Source: Prevotella sp. UBA3294 (GTDB taxonomy: Bacteria; Bacteroidota; Bacteroidia; Bacteroidales; Bacteroidaceae). Taken from it: a stretch of 36,696 bases of DNA. Positions within the stretch are counted from its first letter, which is position 1. Each line of letters begins with the position of its first letter. The position numbers were made by a program, and so were the translations under genes. The notes beneath the pieces were generated by a model that was given only the letters and a program-made list of their open reading frames with translations, searched no databases and had not been told where the DNA came from. The stretch is from positions 2,481 to 39,176 of the forward strand of contig DETG01000011.1 of assembly GCA_002361535.1 (NCBI GenBank), in the 5' to 3' direction. Below, in pieces: positions 1 to 6,591 of this stretch.

Positions 1-89
1 AATAGCCGTCGCATCCGCAACGAATAGCAGCATGGGCGATTGCCTCATTGCCTTTCATCAATACAACTTCTCTTTTCTCTTCAGCCATA
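1..89 (-). CDS. vorB: 2-oxoacid:ferredoxin oxidoreductase subunit (VorB/KorA-like), N-terminal fragment
   Basis: Only the first 29 or so codons are in the window; the gene runs off the left edge. The N-terminus reads MAEEKREVVLMKGNEAIAHA, followed by AIRCGCDGY, which matches the start of the alpha-type subunit of 3-methyl-2-oxobutanoate/2-oxoglutarate:ferredoxin oxidoreductases in Bacteroidales (pyrimidine-binding/TPP enzyme partner chain). The enzyme oxidatively decarboxylates a 2-oxoacid to acyl-CoA while reducing ferredoxin. It starts 3 bases after the stop of the ferredoxin-like subunit upstream, as expected for a co-transcribed multi-subunit enzyme. Substrate (branched-chain versus 2-oxoglutarate) cannot be told from this fragment. 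Confidence 0.8.
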
Positions 90-91
90 GC

Positions 92-322
92 TTATTCCTC
101 CACTTTTTTACGATACACGGTGATACACCCATCAGGACAGACGATGCCGCATGAGGCACAGCCTACACAGGCTTCCTCATTGACAGCTTCCACGTAGGGG
201 TAGCCGTGCAGATTCACTTTGTTCGCCAGGGCTATTACCTTCTGAGGGCAGGCGATGACGCAGAGACTGCATCCCTTACACCTTTCGGTATTCACCTCTA
301 TGGCACCTTTCATTTTCGCCAT
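92..322 (-). CDS. 4Fe-4S ferredoxin-type subunit of 2-oxoacid:ferredoxin oxidoreductase
   Basis: A 76-residue protein with two bacterial-ferredoxin cluster motifs: CKGCSLCVIACP near residues 16-27 and CVGCASCGIVCPDGC near residues 52-66. Each supplies the CxxCxxCxxxC(P) ligands for a [4Fe-4S] cluster. It is the delta-type electron-transfer subunit that passes electrons from the TPP-bound substrate to external ferredoxin. The start at MAKMKG was chosen because the upstream in-frame extension is AT-rich promoter DNA (a consensus promoter lies at 382-412) and the family begins here. It is followed after 2 bases by the vorB-like gene, so the two are translationally coupled. Confidence 0.9.
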   Translation of the reverse strand: MAKMKGAIEVNTERCKGCSLCVIACPQKVIALANKVNLHGYPYVEAVNEEACVGCASCGIVCPDGCITVYRKKVEE

Positions 323-381
323 AATGTATTTGTTTAATGCAATAATTCCAGAAAATACATGCTTAGCATGACTTTGACGTG

Positions 382-412
382 CAAAGGTACAAATAAGTGT
401 GCAAAGCACAAA
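382..412 (-). promoter_or_regulatory. Bacteroidetes-type promoter of the ferredoxin/oxidoreductase operon
   Basis: On the minus strand TTTG (409-412) is followed after exactly 19 bases by TACCTTTG (382-389). This is a full match to the Bacteroidetes -33/-7 consensus TTTG-N19-TAnnTTTG. It lies about 60 bases upstream of the start codon at 322. Confidence 0.8.
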
Positions 413-508
413 GGAAAAATACCTTTTTCTTCTTGTTACCTTATTGATTAAGAGGTGTGACATCTGCAGAAAGAAAGACTGACTGCATATAGTCCTCACC
501 CCTGAGTA

Positions 509-688
509 TCAGGGATTATACATATCCTTACAATAAAAAGCCATGATGTCATCCAGCATCCGCTTGGCTTCTACCGCAGGACTGTCAGGATCGAGTTCAA
601 TCGCTTGGATATAGCAGTTGATGGCCTCGTGCCACAGTCCCTGCTTACGGGCCTTGTTGCCCTGCTGATAATACTCCTCTGCCGTCAT
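509..688 (-). CDS. Small tetratricopeptide-repeat protein
   Basis: A 59-residue reading frame starting MTAEEYYQQGNKARKQG and ending ...CKDMYNP. It fits one TPR hairpin: the spacing A/G-x-W/Y, the pattern 'GLWHEAINCYIQAIELDPDS' (W8-A-Y-A-P type residues), then a third capping helix. Small one-repeat TPR proteins of this length occur next to 2-oxoacid:ferredoxin oxidoreductase genes in Bacteroidales, so it may help assembly of that complex (inference). It precedes the ferredoxin subunit gene in the same direction, but the strong promoter at 382-412 separates them, so the two are at least partly independently expressed. An octamer repeat array occupies its upstream side. Confidence 0.8.
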   Translation of the reverse strand: MTAEEYYQQGNKARKQGLWHEAINCYIQAIELDPDSPAVEAKRMLDDIMAFYCKDMYNP

Positions 689-709
689 GATTCTTATGCT
701 TTCTTAGCG

Positions 710-757
710 TTACTACGTTATACCGATATTTCGTTATACAGTTTCATCGACATAACG
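710..757. repeat. Octamer tandem array A (6 units of 8 nt)
   Basis: Six contiguous 8-base units ending mostly in CG: TTACTACG, TTATACCG, ATATTTCG, TTATACAG, TTTCATCG, ACATAACG. It fills most of the gap between the folD stop (768) and the TPR gene start (688). It belongs to the same family as the arrays at 5393, 6541 and 30001. Confidence 0.75.
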
Positions 758-767
758 ATGGGCATTC

Positions 768-1646
768 TCACCGATAAAACTCCTTTTTCCCAGCGGAAAG
801 CGTATTCTTCATTAATGAGCAGATAGTCATCGGCCCTACCCCACCCGGTACTGGTGTGATGTAGCTACACTTGGGAGCCACTTCATCGAACTTCACGTCA
901 CCGTTCAGTCGGAAGCCACTCTTTCGGGTGCTGTCGGGCACACGGGTTGTACCCACATCCACAATCACGGCACCCTCCTTCACCATATCTGCAGTAACGA
1001 AATCAGGTTGTCCGATAGCAGCGACAATGATGTCTGCCTGTCGGCACTCATCCTTCAAGGTCTTGGAATGACTATGACACACGGTGACAGTGGCATCACC
1101 ATATTGTTTCTGCATCATTAGCTGTGCCATAGGCTTTCCTACGATGTTTGAACGACCGAGAACCACACATTTCTTTCCGGATGTCTCTATACCATACCGT
1201 TTCAGCAGGGTGATAATGCCTAAGGGTGTAGCCGAGATAAAACACGGTAATCCGATGGCCATGCGCCCAACGTTTATAGGATGGAAGCCATCCACATCTT
1301 TTCTGTAGTCAATGGCCTCTATAATCTTCTGCTCATCAATATGCTTCGGTAAGGGGAGTTGTACGATGAAACCATCCACATCCTTATCTTTATTCAGCTG
1401 ATCAACACATGCCAGCAGCTCTTCCTCTGAGACCGTATCCTCAAAACGAATCAGTGTCGATTTGAAGCCACAAGCTTCACAAGCCAGCACTTTGTTCTTT
1501 ACATACGTCTCAGATCCCCCGTCGTGCCCCACGAGAACTGCAGCCAGATGAGGCTGCTTGCCACCCTTGGCAACGATCTCCTTCACTTCCTCGGCAATCT
1601 CAGCCTTGATAGCTGCTGCCGTTGTTTTTCCATCAATCAGTTGCAT
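768..1646 (-). CDS. folD: Bifunctional methylenetetrahydrofolate dehydrogenase/cyclohydrolase
   Basis: A 292-residue FolD that interconverts 5,10-methylene-, methenyl- and 10-formyl-tetrahydrofolate using NADP(H) in cytosolic one-carbon metabolism. Visible family features are the YVKNK catalytic Lys/Tyr region near residue 50, the GFIVQLPLP segment, DVDGFHP, the Rossmann element [12 protein letters not shown] and the C-terminal [10 protein letters not shown] motif. Length is typical (about 280-300). It lies 38 bases downstream of ffh in the same direction, separated by a degenerate 7-mer array. Co-transcription with ffh is likely. Confidence 0.97.
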   Translation of the reverse strand: MQLIDGKTTAAAIKAEIAEEVKEIVAKGGKQPHLAAVLVGHDGGSETYVKNKVLACEACGFKSTLIRFEDTVSEEELLACVDQLNKDKDVDGFIVQLPLPKHIDEQKIIEAIDYRKDVDGFHPINVGRMAIGLPCFISATPLGIITLLKRYGIETSGKKCVVLGRSNIVGKPMAQLMMQKQYGDATVTVCHSHSKTLKDECRQADIIVAAIGQPDFVTADMVKEGAVIVDVGTTRVPDSTRKSGFRLNGDVKFDEVAPKCSYITPVPGGVGPMTICSLMKNTLSAGKKEFYR

Positions 1647-1654
1647 ATCTATTC

Positions 1655-1682
1655 TACTATGAACAATGAATTCTTAACTGTG
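1655..1682. repeat. Degenerate heptamer array behind ffh
   Basis: Four 7-base units in phase (TACTATG, AACAATG, AATTCTT, AACTGTG on the plus strand). They end two bases from the ffh stop codon at 1685-1687. It is the weakest member of the 7-mer family found at 8088 and 18071. Confidence 0.4.
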
Positions 1683-1684
1683 AA

Positions 1685-3028
1685 CTATCTCGCCATTCCG
1701 CCCTTCATTCCCTTCATGGCTCCCATCATGTTGCGCATGCCACCACCAGTCACCATCTTCATCATCTTCCGAGTCTGGTCGAATTGTTTAATCAATCGGT
1801 TCACCTCCTGGATATTGGTACCGGAGCCCTTGGCGATGCGCATTCTGCGACTCTGATTAAGGATTTCGGGGTTAGAACGTTCCTTGGGAGTCATACTTTG
1901 GATAATGGCCTCAATACCCTTGAAGGCATTATCATCAATGTCTATATCCTTCAGTTGCTTACCCACTCCAGGGATCATTGCAGCAAGATCCTTCAGGTTA
2001 CCCATCTTCTTGATCTGGTTGATCTGTCCCAAGAAGTCATTGAAATCGAACTTGTTCTTCGCAATCTTTTTCTGTAACCGTCTTGCTTCCTCCTCATCAT
2101 ATTGTTCCTGGGCTCGCTCTACCAAGGAGACCACATCACCCATACCAAGGATACGATCGGCCATACGATTGGGATGGAAGGCATCAATAGCCTCCATTTT
2201 CTCACCCGTTCCGATGAACTTGATAGGTTTTGTCACCACGGTACGGATGCTCAGTGCTGCACCGCCTCGGGTATCACCATCGAGCTTCGTGAGAATGACA
2301 CCATCGAAATCCAAGCGATCATTGAATTCCTTGGCCGTATTCACAGCATCCTGACCAGTCATGGAATCGACGACGAACAGGGTCTCATCGGGGTTCACAG
2401 CCTCTTTCAATGTGGCAATCTCGTTCATCATCTCCTCGTCAACGGCCAAACGACCTGCGGTATCGATAATGACCACATCATAATTCTTGGCTTTTGCCTC
2501 ACGGATGGCATGGTTGGCAATCTCCACAACATCCTTGTTACCCTCCTCGCTATAGACAGGTACCTCCACGGAAGCGCCCACCACTTTCAACTGTTCGATG
2601 GCAGCCGGACGGTAAACATCGCATGCCACCAGCAACGGGTTCTTGTGCTGTTTCTTCTTCAGCATATTTGCCAGTTTGCCGCTGAAGGTGGTCTTACCAG
2701 AACCTTGAAGACCAGACATCAGGATAATAGCCGGGCGCCCTTCCAGTTTCAGGCCCACTGTCTCACCGCCCATCAGCTCTGCCAACTCATCATGGACGAT
2801 TTTCACCATCAACTGTCCTGGTTTCACAGCAGTAAGCACATTCATACCTAATGCTTTCTGCTTCACGGTGTCAGTAAAAGTCTTGGCTACCTTGTAATTA
2901 ACGTCGGCATCCAACAGCGCGCGGCGCACGTCCTTCAAAGTCTCTGCAACGTTAATTTCGGTTATCTTTCCTTCGCCTTTCAGGATCTTGAACGACCGTT
3001 CAAGTCTGTCACTAAGATTCTCAAACAT
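1685..3028 (-). CDS. ffh: Signal recognition particle protein Ffh (SRP54 GTPase)
   Basis: A 447-residue Ffh that binds SRP RNA and signal sequences of nascent membrane proteins and docks with FtsY. Domains are an N-terminal helical bundle (1-90) and an NG GTPase with P-loop GLQGSGKT at 106-113, a DTAGR motif near 190 and TKLDGDTRGGAA near 250. A methionine-rich M domain follows from about residue 300, ending in a Met/Gly-rich tail. Length is normal. A -7-like TACATTTG lies 35 bases upstream at 3063-3070. Confidence 0.97.
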   Translation of the reverse strand: MFENLSDRLERSFKILKGEGKITEINVAETLKDVRRALLDADVNYKVAKTFTDTVKQKALGMNVLTAVKPGQLMVKIVHDELAELMGGETVGLKLEGRPAIILMSGLQGSGKTTFSGKLANMLKKKQHKNPLLVACDVYRPAAIEQLKVVGASVEVPVYSEEGNKDVVEIANHAIREAKAKNYDVVIIDTAGRLAVDEEMMNEIATLKEAVNPDETLFVVDSMTGQDAVNTAKEFNDRLDFDGVILTKLDGDTRGGAALSIRTVVTKPIKFIGTGEKMEAIDAFHPNRMADRILGMGDVVSLVERAQEQYDEEEARRLQKKIAKNKFDFNDFLGQINQIKKMGNLKDLAAMIPGVGKQLKDIDIDDNAFKGIEAIIQSMTPKERSNPEILNQSRRMRIAKGSGTNIQEVNRLIKQFDQTRKMMKMVTGGGMRNMMGAMKGMKGGMAR

Positions 3029-3062
3029 ATCCTTTTTTTACCTTAATTCTTTTTAAATCGTG

Positions 3063-3070
3063 CAAATGTA
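3063..3070 (-). promoter_or_regulatory. Putative -7 element of ffh
   Basis: TACATTTG on the minus strand, 35 bases upstream of the ffh start, matches TAnnTTTG. No clear TTTG lies 19 bases further upstream, so the assignment is tentative. Confidence 0.4.
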
Positions 3071-3177
3071 CATATTATTAAGGAGAAAAAAGAATAACCG
3101 ACTGTGTATTTAAAGTATTTTATCATTTAAGTCTTGAGGAAGTCGTACGTAGTTGTAGAAGGTACAGATTCCGATAT

Positions 3178-3238
3178 CAATGTGAAAATGACAGAGATTC
3201 CGCATAAAAGATTGGGAAGCTCTGTCATTCTCACATTG
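3178..3238. repeat. Long inverted repeat (19-bp stem) behind the zinc metallopeptidase gene
   Basis: Arms 3178-3196 and 3220-3238 are complementary at 18 of 19 positions. The 23-base loop can add a short TTCC/GGAA stem. It lies 29 bases downstream of the metallopeptidase stop. There is no T-tract after the stem on either strand, so it is not a canonical intrinsic terminator. It could be an mRNA 3' stabilising hairpin or a remnant of a repetitive element. Confidence 0.6.
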
Positions 3239-3266
3239 TTAGTAAAAACGGATGGGAACAAGCGAA

Positions 3267-4148
3267 TTAAGAACCTAACTCACTGTCGCTCATATCAAGA
3301 CGCGGTCCACCGTTCATATTGCCTGACTCCAGTCCACGTTTCAGCCAGCGCATACGCTGAGAGGAAGTACCGTGGGTGAATGATTCCGGCTGACTATAGC
3401 CCTGTGCCTTCTCCTGGAGATAGTTGTCACCAATAACCTGTGCACAGCGGATAGCCTCTTCAATGTCTCCGTCCTCCAAAGAGCCGAACATCTCATTATC
3501 GTAATGAGCCCACACACCGGCATAATAGTCGGCCAGCAATTCCAAGCGCACACTGATCTTATTGGCCTGAACCTTGTTGGTACGGCTCATGGCATTATGG
3601 GCAGTACCTAACGTACCGAGTAAGTGTTCCACATGATGTCCCACCTCATGGGCAATCACATAAGCATAGGCAAAGTCACCATCGGCTCCCAACTGTTTCT
3701 TCATAGTAGTGAAGAAAGAGAGGTCGATATACAGGCACTGGTCACCAGAACAATAGAACGGTCCGACCTGTGCTGAACCAGCACCGCAAGCGGTCTGCAC
3801 CCTGCCAGTGTAAAGCACCATCTTCGGTGGTGTATATGTGCGCCCCATCTGTTGGAACACTTTCGTCCACACATCCTCCGTACCAGCAAGGATCTGGCTG
3901 GAGAACTTGGCCAACTCCTGTTCTTCTTGTGTAAACTCACGCTGCCCCTCCTGAGTCGTTACATTCTGACTCTGACTCATCTGGGTACTCACAACGTTGC
4001 CGATCACATCACCTATGCTACCACCCTGCATGAGGGTAAATAAGGCAATCATCACGATTCCGCCTAATCCTAAACCTGCAGCTTTTCCAGCAGTCATACC
4101 ACGGCGGTCATCTACATTGCGACTTTCTCTTCTTCCGTTTAATTTCAT
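3267..4148 (-). CDS. Neutral zinc metallopeptidase, YpfJ/KPN_02809 family, membrane anchored
   Basis: A 293-residue protein of the family called 'neutral zinc metallopeptidase' (Zn_peptidase). A short basic N-terminus is followed by one membrane segment (about residues 24-40, Gly-rich) and then an extracytoplasmic domain. The catalytic HEVGHH begins at residue 167 (HExxH), and conserved Cys residues (121, 133, 138) lie in the ACGAGS...FYCSGDQCLY stretch typical of the family. A second acidic segment, ELLADYYAG, likely supplies the third ligand. Substrate is unknown for the family. It has its own full-consensus promoter (4194-4224). Confidence 0.9.
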   Translation of the reverse strand: MKLNGRRESRNVDDRRGMTAGKAAGLGLGGIVMIALFTLMQGGSIGDVIGNVVSTQMSQSQNVTTQEGQREFTQEEQELAKFSSQILAGTEDVWTKVFQQMGRTYTPPKMVLYTGRVQTACGAGSAQVGPFYCSGDQCLYIDLSFFTTMKKQLGADGDFAYAYVIAHEVGHHVEHLLGTLGTAHNAMSRTNKVQANKISVRLELLADYYAGVWAHYDNEMFGSLEDGDIEEAIRCAQVIGDNYLQEKAQGYSQPESFTHGTSSQRMRWLKRGLESGNMNGGPRLDMSDSELGS

Positions 4149-4193
4149 ATTATTTCTTTATTTGGTGATCAATTCCGTTTTCTTTAATGGGGG

Positions 4194-4224
4194 CAAATAT
4201 ACGAAAAAATACTGATGCCACAAA
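4194..4224 (-). promoter_or_regulatory. Promoter of the zinc metallopeptidase gene
   Basis: Minus-strand TTTG (4221-4224), 19-base spacer, TATATTTG (4194-4201). This is a perfect match to the Bacteroidetes consensus, 46 bases upstream of the start codon. It sits in the gap after the 3' end of the efflux operon. Confidence 0.75.
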
Positions 4225-4270
4225 GTATTTTGGGAAGATTAACGCAAATCATTCCATGATAATGGGGCTT

Positions 4271-5386
4271 TCAGGTATTCTTCCTATAACTGAAAACGGC
4301 CCAAGTGCCCATGAGAAGAGAGAATACCACAAGAGCCAACACTTGATGGAAGACACTGCTGAAGCCTCCGCCACGTACAAACACAGTGCGCACCCCATCA
4401 ATGAAATAGTGCATGGGATTGATGTATGTAGTGGCATACGACCAGTCGGGCATGGATCGGGTTGGGGTGAAGAGTCCGCTGAGCAACATCAGACAAACTA
4501 CGAAGAACCACATCACGAACATTGCCTGTTGCAAGGTGTTACTGTAGTTGCTGATCAGCAAGCCAAACGAGGAGAAGAACAGTGCCAACAACATAGCCAG
4601 CAGATAGACCAGCCATAGCGGACCTTGGCAGGTGATGCCATAGACGCCCCACGCCAGCAACAGACAGACCGTGACTATGAAGAGTCCGATAAGCCAATAG
4701 GGAATGAGTTTAGCCAGGATAAACGCCCACTTCGACACCGGTGTGACATTTATCTGTTCTATCGTACCCGTCTCCTTCTCACCCACAATATTCAGGGCGG
4801 GAAGGAATCCGCACATCAGCATCATGACAATGGCCAAAAGGGCGGGGATCATAAACACCTTATAGTTCAAGTGCTTGTTATAGAGATAAAGAACAGTTCC
4901 TGCCACAGCCCCACCCTGTCGGAAAGGGAGTGAGTTACTGACAATCTGAGCCAAATAGCTACTGCCGATACCTCCTTTAGTACCATTCACGGCATTGGCA
5001 GCGATCAGGATCTTCCCATCCGTTCCCCCAGAAGGAAGAGGTTGACCTTTTGCCACCATTTCTACCGTCTTTCCATAATTCTGCGGGATGACCATGACAA
5101 TATCTGTACGGCTCTTCTCTATTTCCTTCAAAGCCACCTCATAAGTTGGCTGCAGTCCACGGAAGAGGAAATAATGACTCTGCTTCATGTCGTTGATCAA
5201 TTGCCGGCTCACAGTGGAGTGATCGTTATCAACCACGCTGACTCGTATATTCTTCACCTCCTGATTCATGACCCATGGCATCACACACATGATCATGATA
5301 GGGAATATGAAGATGAGTTTGGGCAGGAACGGGTTGCGGCGAATCTGCAGGAACTCCTTTTGGATCAGATATTTTATTGTTTTCAT
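4271..5386 (-). CDS. ABC-2 type efflux permease (YbhR/YbhS-like), distal gene
   Basis: A 371-residue ABC-2 permease. An N-terminal cytoplasmic amphipathic stretch and first membrane helix (about 22-42) precede a large extracytoplasmic loop (about 45-175). Five more hydrophobic helices follow to the C-terminus, with the family signature 'NIVGEKETGTIEQINVTPV' between helices 2 and 3. It pairs with the neighbouring permease to form the membrane part of a YbhGFSR-type exporter of drugs or other amphiphiles. It is the last gene of the five-gene operon starting at 10375. The 85-base gap to the upstream permease is filled by an octamer repeat array. Confidence 0.92.
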   Translation of the reverse strand: MKTIKYLIQKEFLQIRRNPFLPKLIFIFPIMIMCVMPWVMNQEVKNIRVSVVDNDHSTVSRQLINDMKQSHYFLFRGLQPTYEVALKEIEKSRTDIVMVIPQNYGKTVEMVAKGQPLPSGGTDGKILIAANAVNGTKGGIGSSYLAQIVSNSLPFRQGGAVAGTVLYLYNKHLNYKVFMIPALLAIVMMLMCGFLPALNIVGEKETGTIEQINVTPVSKWAFILAKLIPYWLIGLFIVTVCLLLAWGVYGITCQGPLWLVYLLAMLLALFFSSFGLLISNYSNTLQQAMFVMWFFVVCLMLLSGLFTPTRSMPDWSYATTYINPMHYFIDGVRTVFVRGGGFSSVFHQVLALVVFSLLMGTWAVFSYRKNT

Positions 5387-5392
5387 GAATTA

Positions 5393-5464
5393 TTATTTCG
5401 TTATTTCGATATTTCGTTATATCGATATATCGTTATTTCGATATTTCGATGTTTCAACATCTCG
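5393..5464. repeat. Octamer tandem array B (9 units of 8 nt)
   Basis: Nine contiguous 8-base units: TTATTTCG (x2), ATATTTCG, TTATATCG, ATATATCG, TTATTTCG, ATATTTCG, ATGTTTCA, ACATCTCG. It starts 8 bases after the stop of the upstream permease (5472) and takes up nearly all of the intercistronic gap. Confidence 0.9.
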
Positions 5465-5471
5465 AAAAGAA

Positions 5472-6530
5472 TCACTCCAGCCTAATCTTGAATTTAGCCA
5501 ACGATATGGTCAGCAAGAGAAGGGTCATTCCAGACAGGATGATCACTTCGCGCATCACTTCACCCAAGCCCACTCCCATGATCATCAGTTTACGCATGGC
5601 CTCTATGTAATAGCGAGGAGGAACAATAGCAGACAACCATTGCAGGATTGTGGGCATCGACTCGATGGGAAAGAGCATACCCGAAAGCATGACGATGGGC
5701 ATGAGCAGTACCATCGCGGAGAGCAGCAAGGCCATGAGCTGACTGGTTGCGATATTGGATATAAGAAGTCCAAGCGACAGAGCCAACAGGATATAGATGG
5801 CACTGACCACAAAGACCCATACTACAGAACCTGCCAAGGGAACACCTAATACGAAGCGCGCCATCAAAAGGATACAGATCAGTATGGCGAAGGCAAGTAT
5901 CAGATAGGGTATGGCCTTGGCAATGATAATCATCAGCGGTCGGACGGGTGAGACGAGCAGCACCTCCATCGTTCCTTTTTCTTTCTCACGAACGATGCTG
6001 ATAGAGGTCATCATAGCACAAATCAGCATGAGCAGCATACCCATAATTGCAGGCACGAAATTATAAGCCGACTTCATCTGTGGATTATAGAGCATCTTTG
6101 AATTGACAAGCGACGATTGAGAATTGAGTATTACCTGCTGGGCATAGGCAGTCCATTGCTGGGCCATATTGGGGTCAGAAGCATCAACTATAAACTGCAA
6201 GCCGCTTTTTTTCGATGCGAAATCCATGCCAAAGATGATTGCCATATCTGCCTTCTGGTGACGGATCAACAGTTCAGCCTCCTTACTGGTGCCGACAGTG
6301 GCCGTGATATTGAAATATTCTGAAGCAGCCAGTCGATCGACAGCCGCCTGAGTCTGGTGATCCATCTGGGACGTGACGACCACAACGCGCACATTCTTCA
6401 CATCATTGGTGATGGCAAAGCCAAAAAGCAACATCAACACGATAGGCATGCCGAAAAGAATGAGCATCGTACGGTGGTCGCGCAGAATATGACGAGCCTC
6501 CTTGATGACAAATGATATAAACAGTTTCAT
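5472..6530 (-). CDS. ABC-2 type efflux permease (YbhS/YbhR-like), proximal gene
   Basis: A 352-residue ABC-2 permease, paralogous to the following gene. It has a first membrane helix near residues 22-42, an extracytoplasmic loop to about 165, the 'IVREKEKGTMEVLLVSPVRP' coupling region, then five C-terminal membrane helices. It is expected to heterodimerise with the 371-residue permease and be driven by the double ATPase. A stretch in the loop (QVILNSQSSLVNSK) is encoded by in-phase 7-base repeats (6097-6131), suggesting repeat insertion into the coding region. Confidence 0.92.
   Translation of the reverse strand: MKLFISFVIKEARHILRDHRTMLILFGMPIVLMLLFGFAITNDVKNVRVVVVTSQMDHQTQAAVDRLAASEYFNITATVGTSKEAELLIRHQKADMAIIFGMDFASKKSGLQFIVDASDPNMAQQWTAYAQQVILNSQSSLVNSKMLYNPQMKSAYNFVPAIMGMLLMLICAMMTSISIVREKEKGTMEVLLVSPVRPLMIIIAKAIPYLILAFAILICILLMARFVLGVPLAGSVVWVFVVSAIYILLALSLGLLISNIATSQLMALLLSAMVLLMPIVMLSGMLFPIESMPTILQWLSAIVPPRYYIEAMRKLMIMGVGLGEVMREVIILSGMTLLLLTISLAKFKIRLE
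6097..6131. repeat. Heptamer array inside permease coding region
   Basis: Five 7-base units on the plus strand (TTTGAAT, TGACAAG, CGACGAT, TGAGAAT, TGAGTAT) are in strict phase. They encode the Asn/Ser/Leu-rich part of the permease loop. The length of 35 bases makes it a local, partly degenerated insertion. Confidence 0.45.
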
Positions 6531-6540
6531 TGATTCTATT

Positions 6541-6588
6541 ATTATTCGATAATTCGATATAACGATGTTTCTATATAACGACGTTCAC
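6541..6588. repeat. Octamer tandem array C (6 units of 8 nt)
   Basis: Units ATTATTCG, ATAATTCG, ATATAACG, ATGTTTCT, ATATAACG, ACGTTCAC. It occupies the 61-base gap between the ATPase stop (6592) and the permease start (6530). Confidence 0.75.
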
Positions 6589-6591
6589 CTA

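Noticed and set aside
605..826. Open frame of 73 codons on the plus strand with LLRYTDISLYSFIDIT-like sequence
   Set aside because: It is the octamer array plus antisense of folD and the TPR gene. The repeat is open in all plus-strand frames by its nature, so openness is no evidence for coding.
3029..3266. SRP RNA gene next to ffh
   Set aside because: The gap shows none of the conserved SRP Alu/S-domain tetraloop sequences that I could recognise; only the long hairpin is present.
5042..5849. Two overlapping plus-strand frames of 147 and 193 codons across the permease genes
   Set aside because: Both run antisense through conserved permease genes and through octamer array B, which has no stops on this strand. 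No start context and no protein family.
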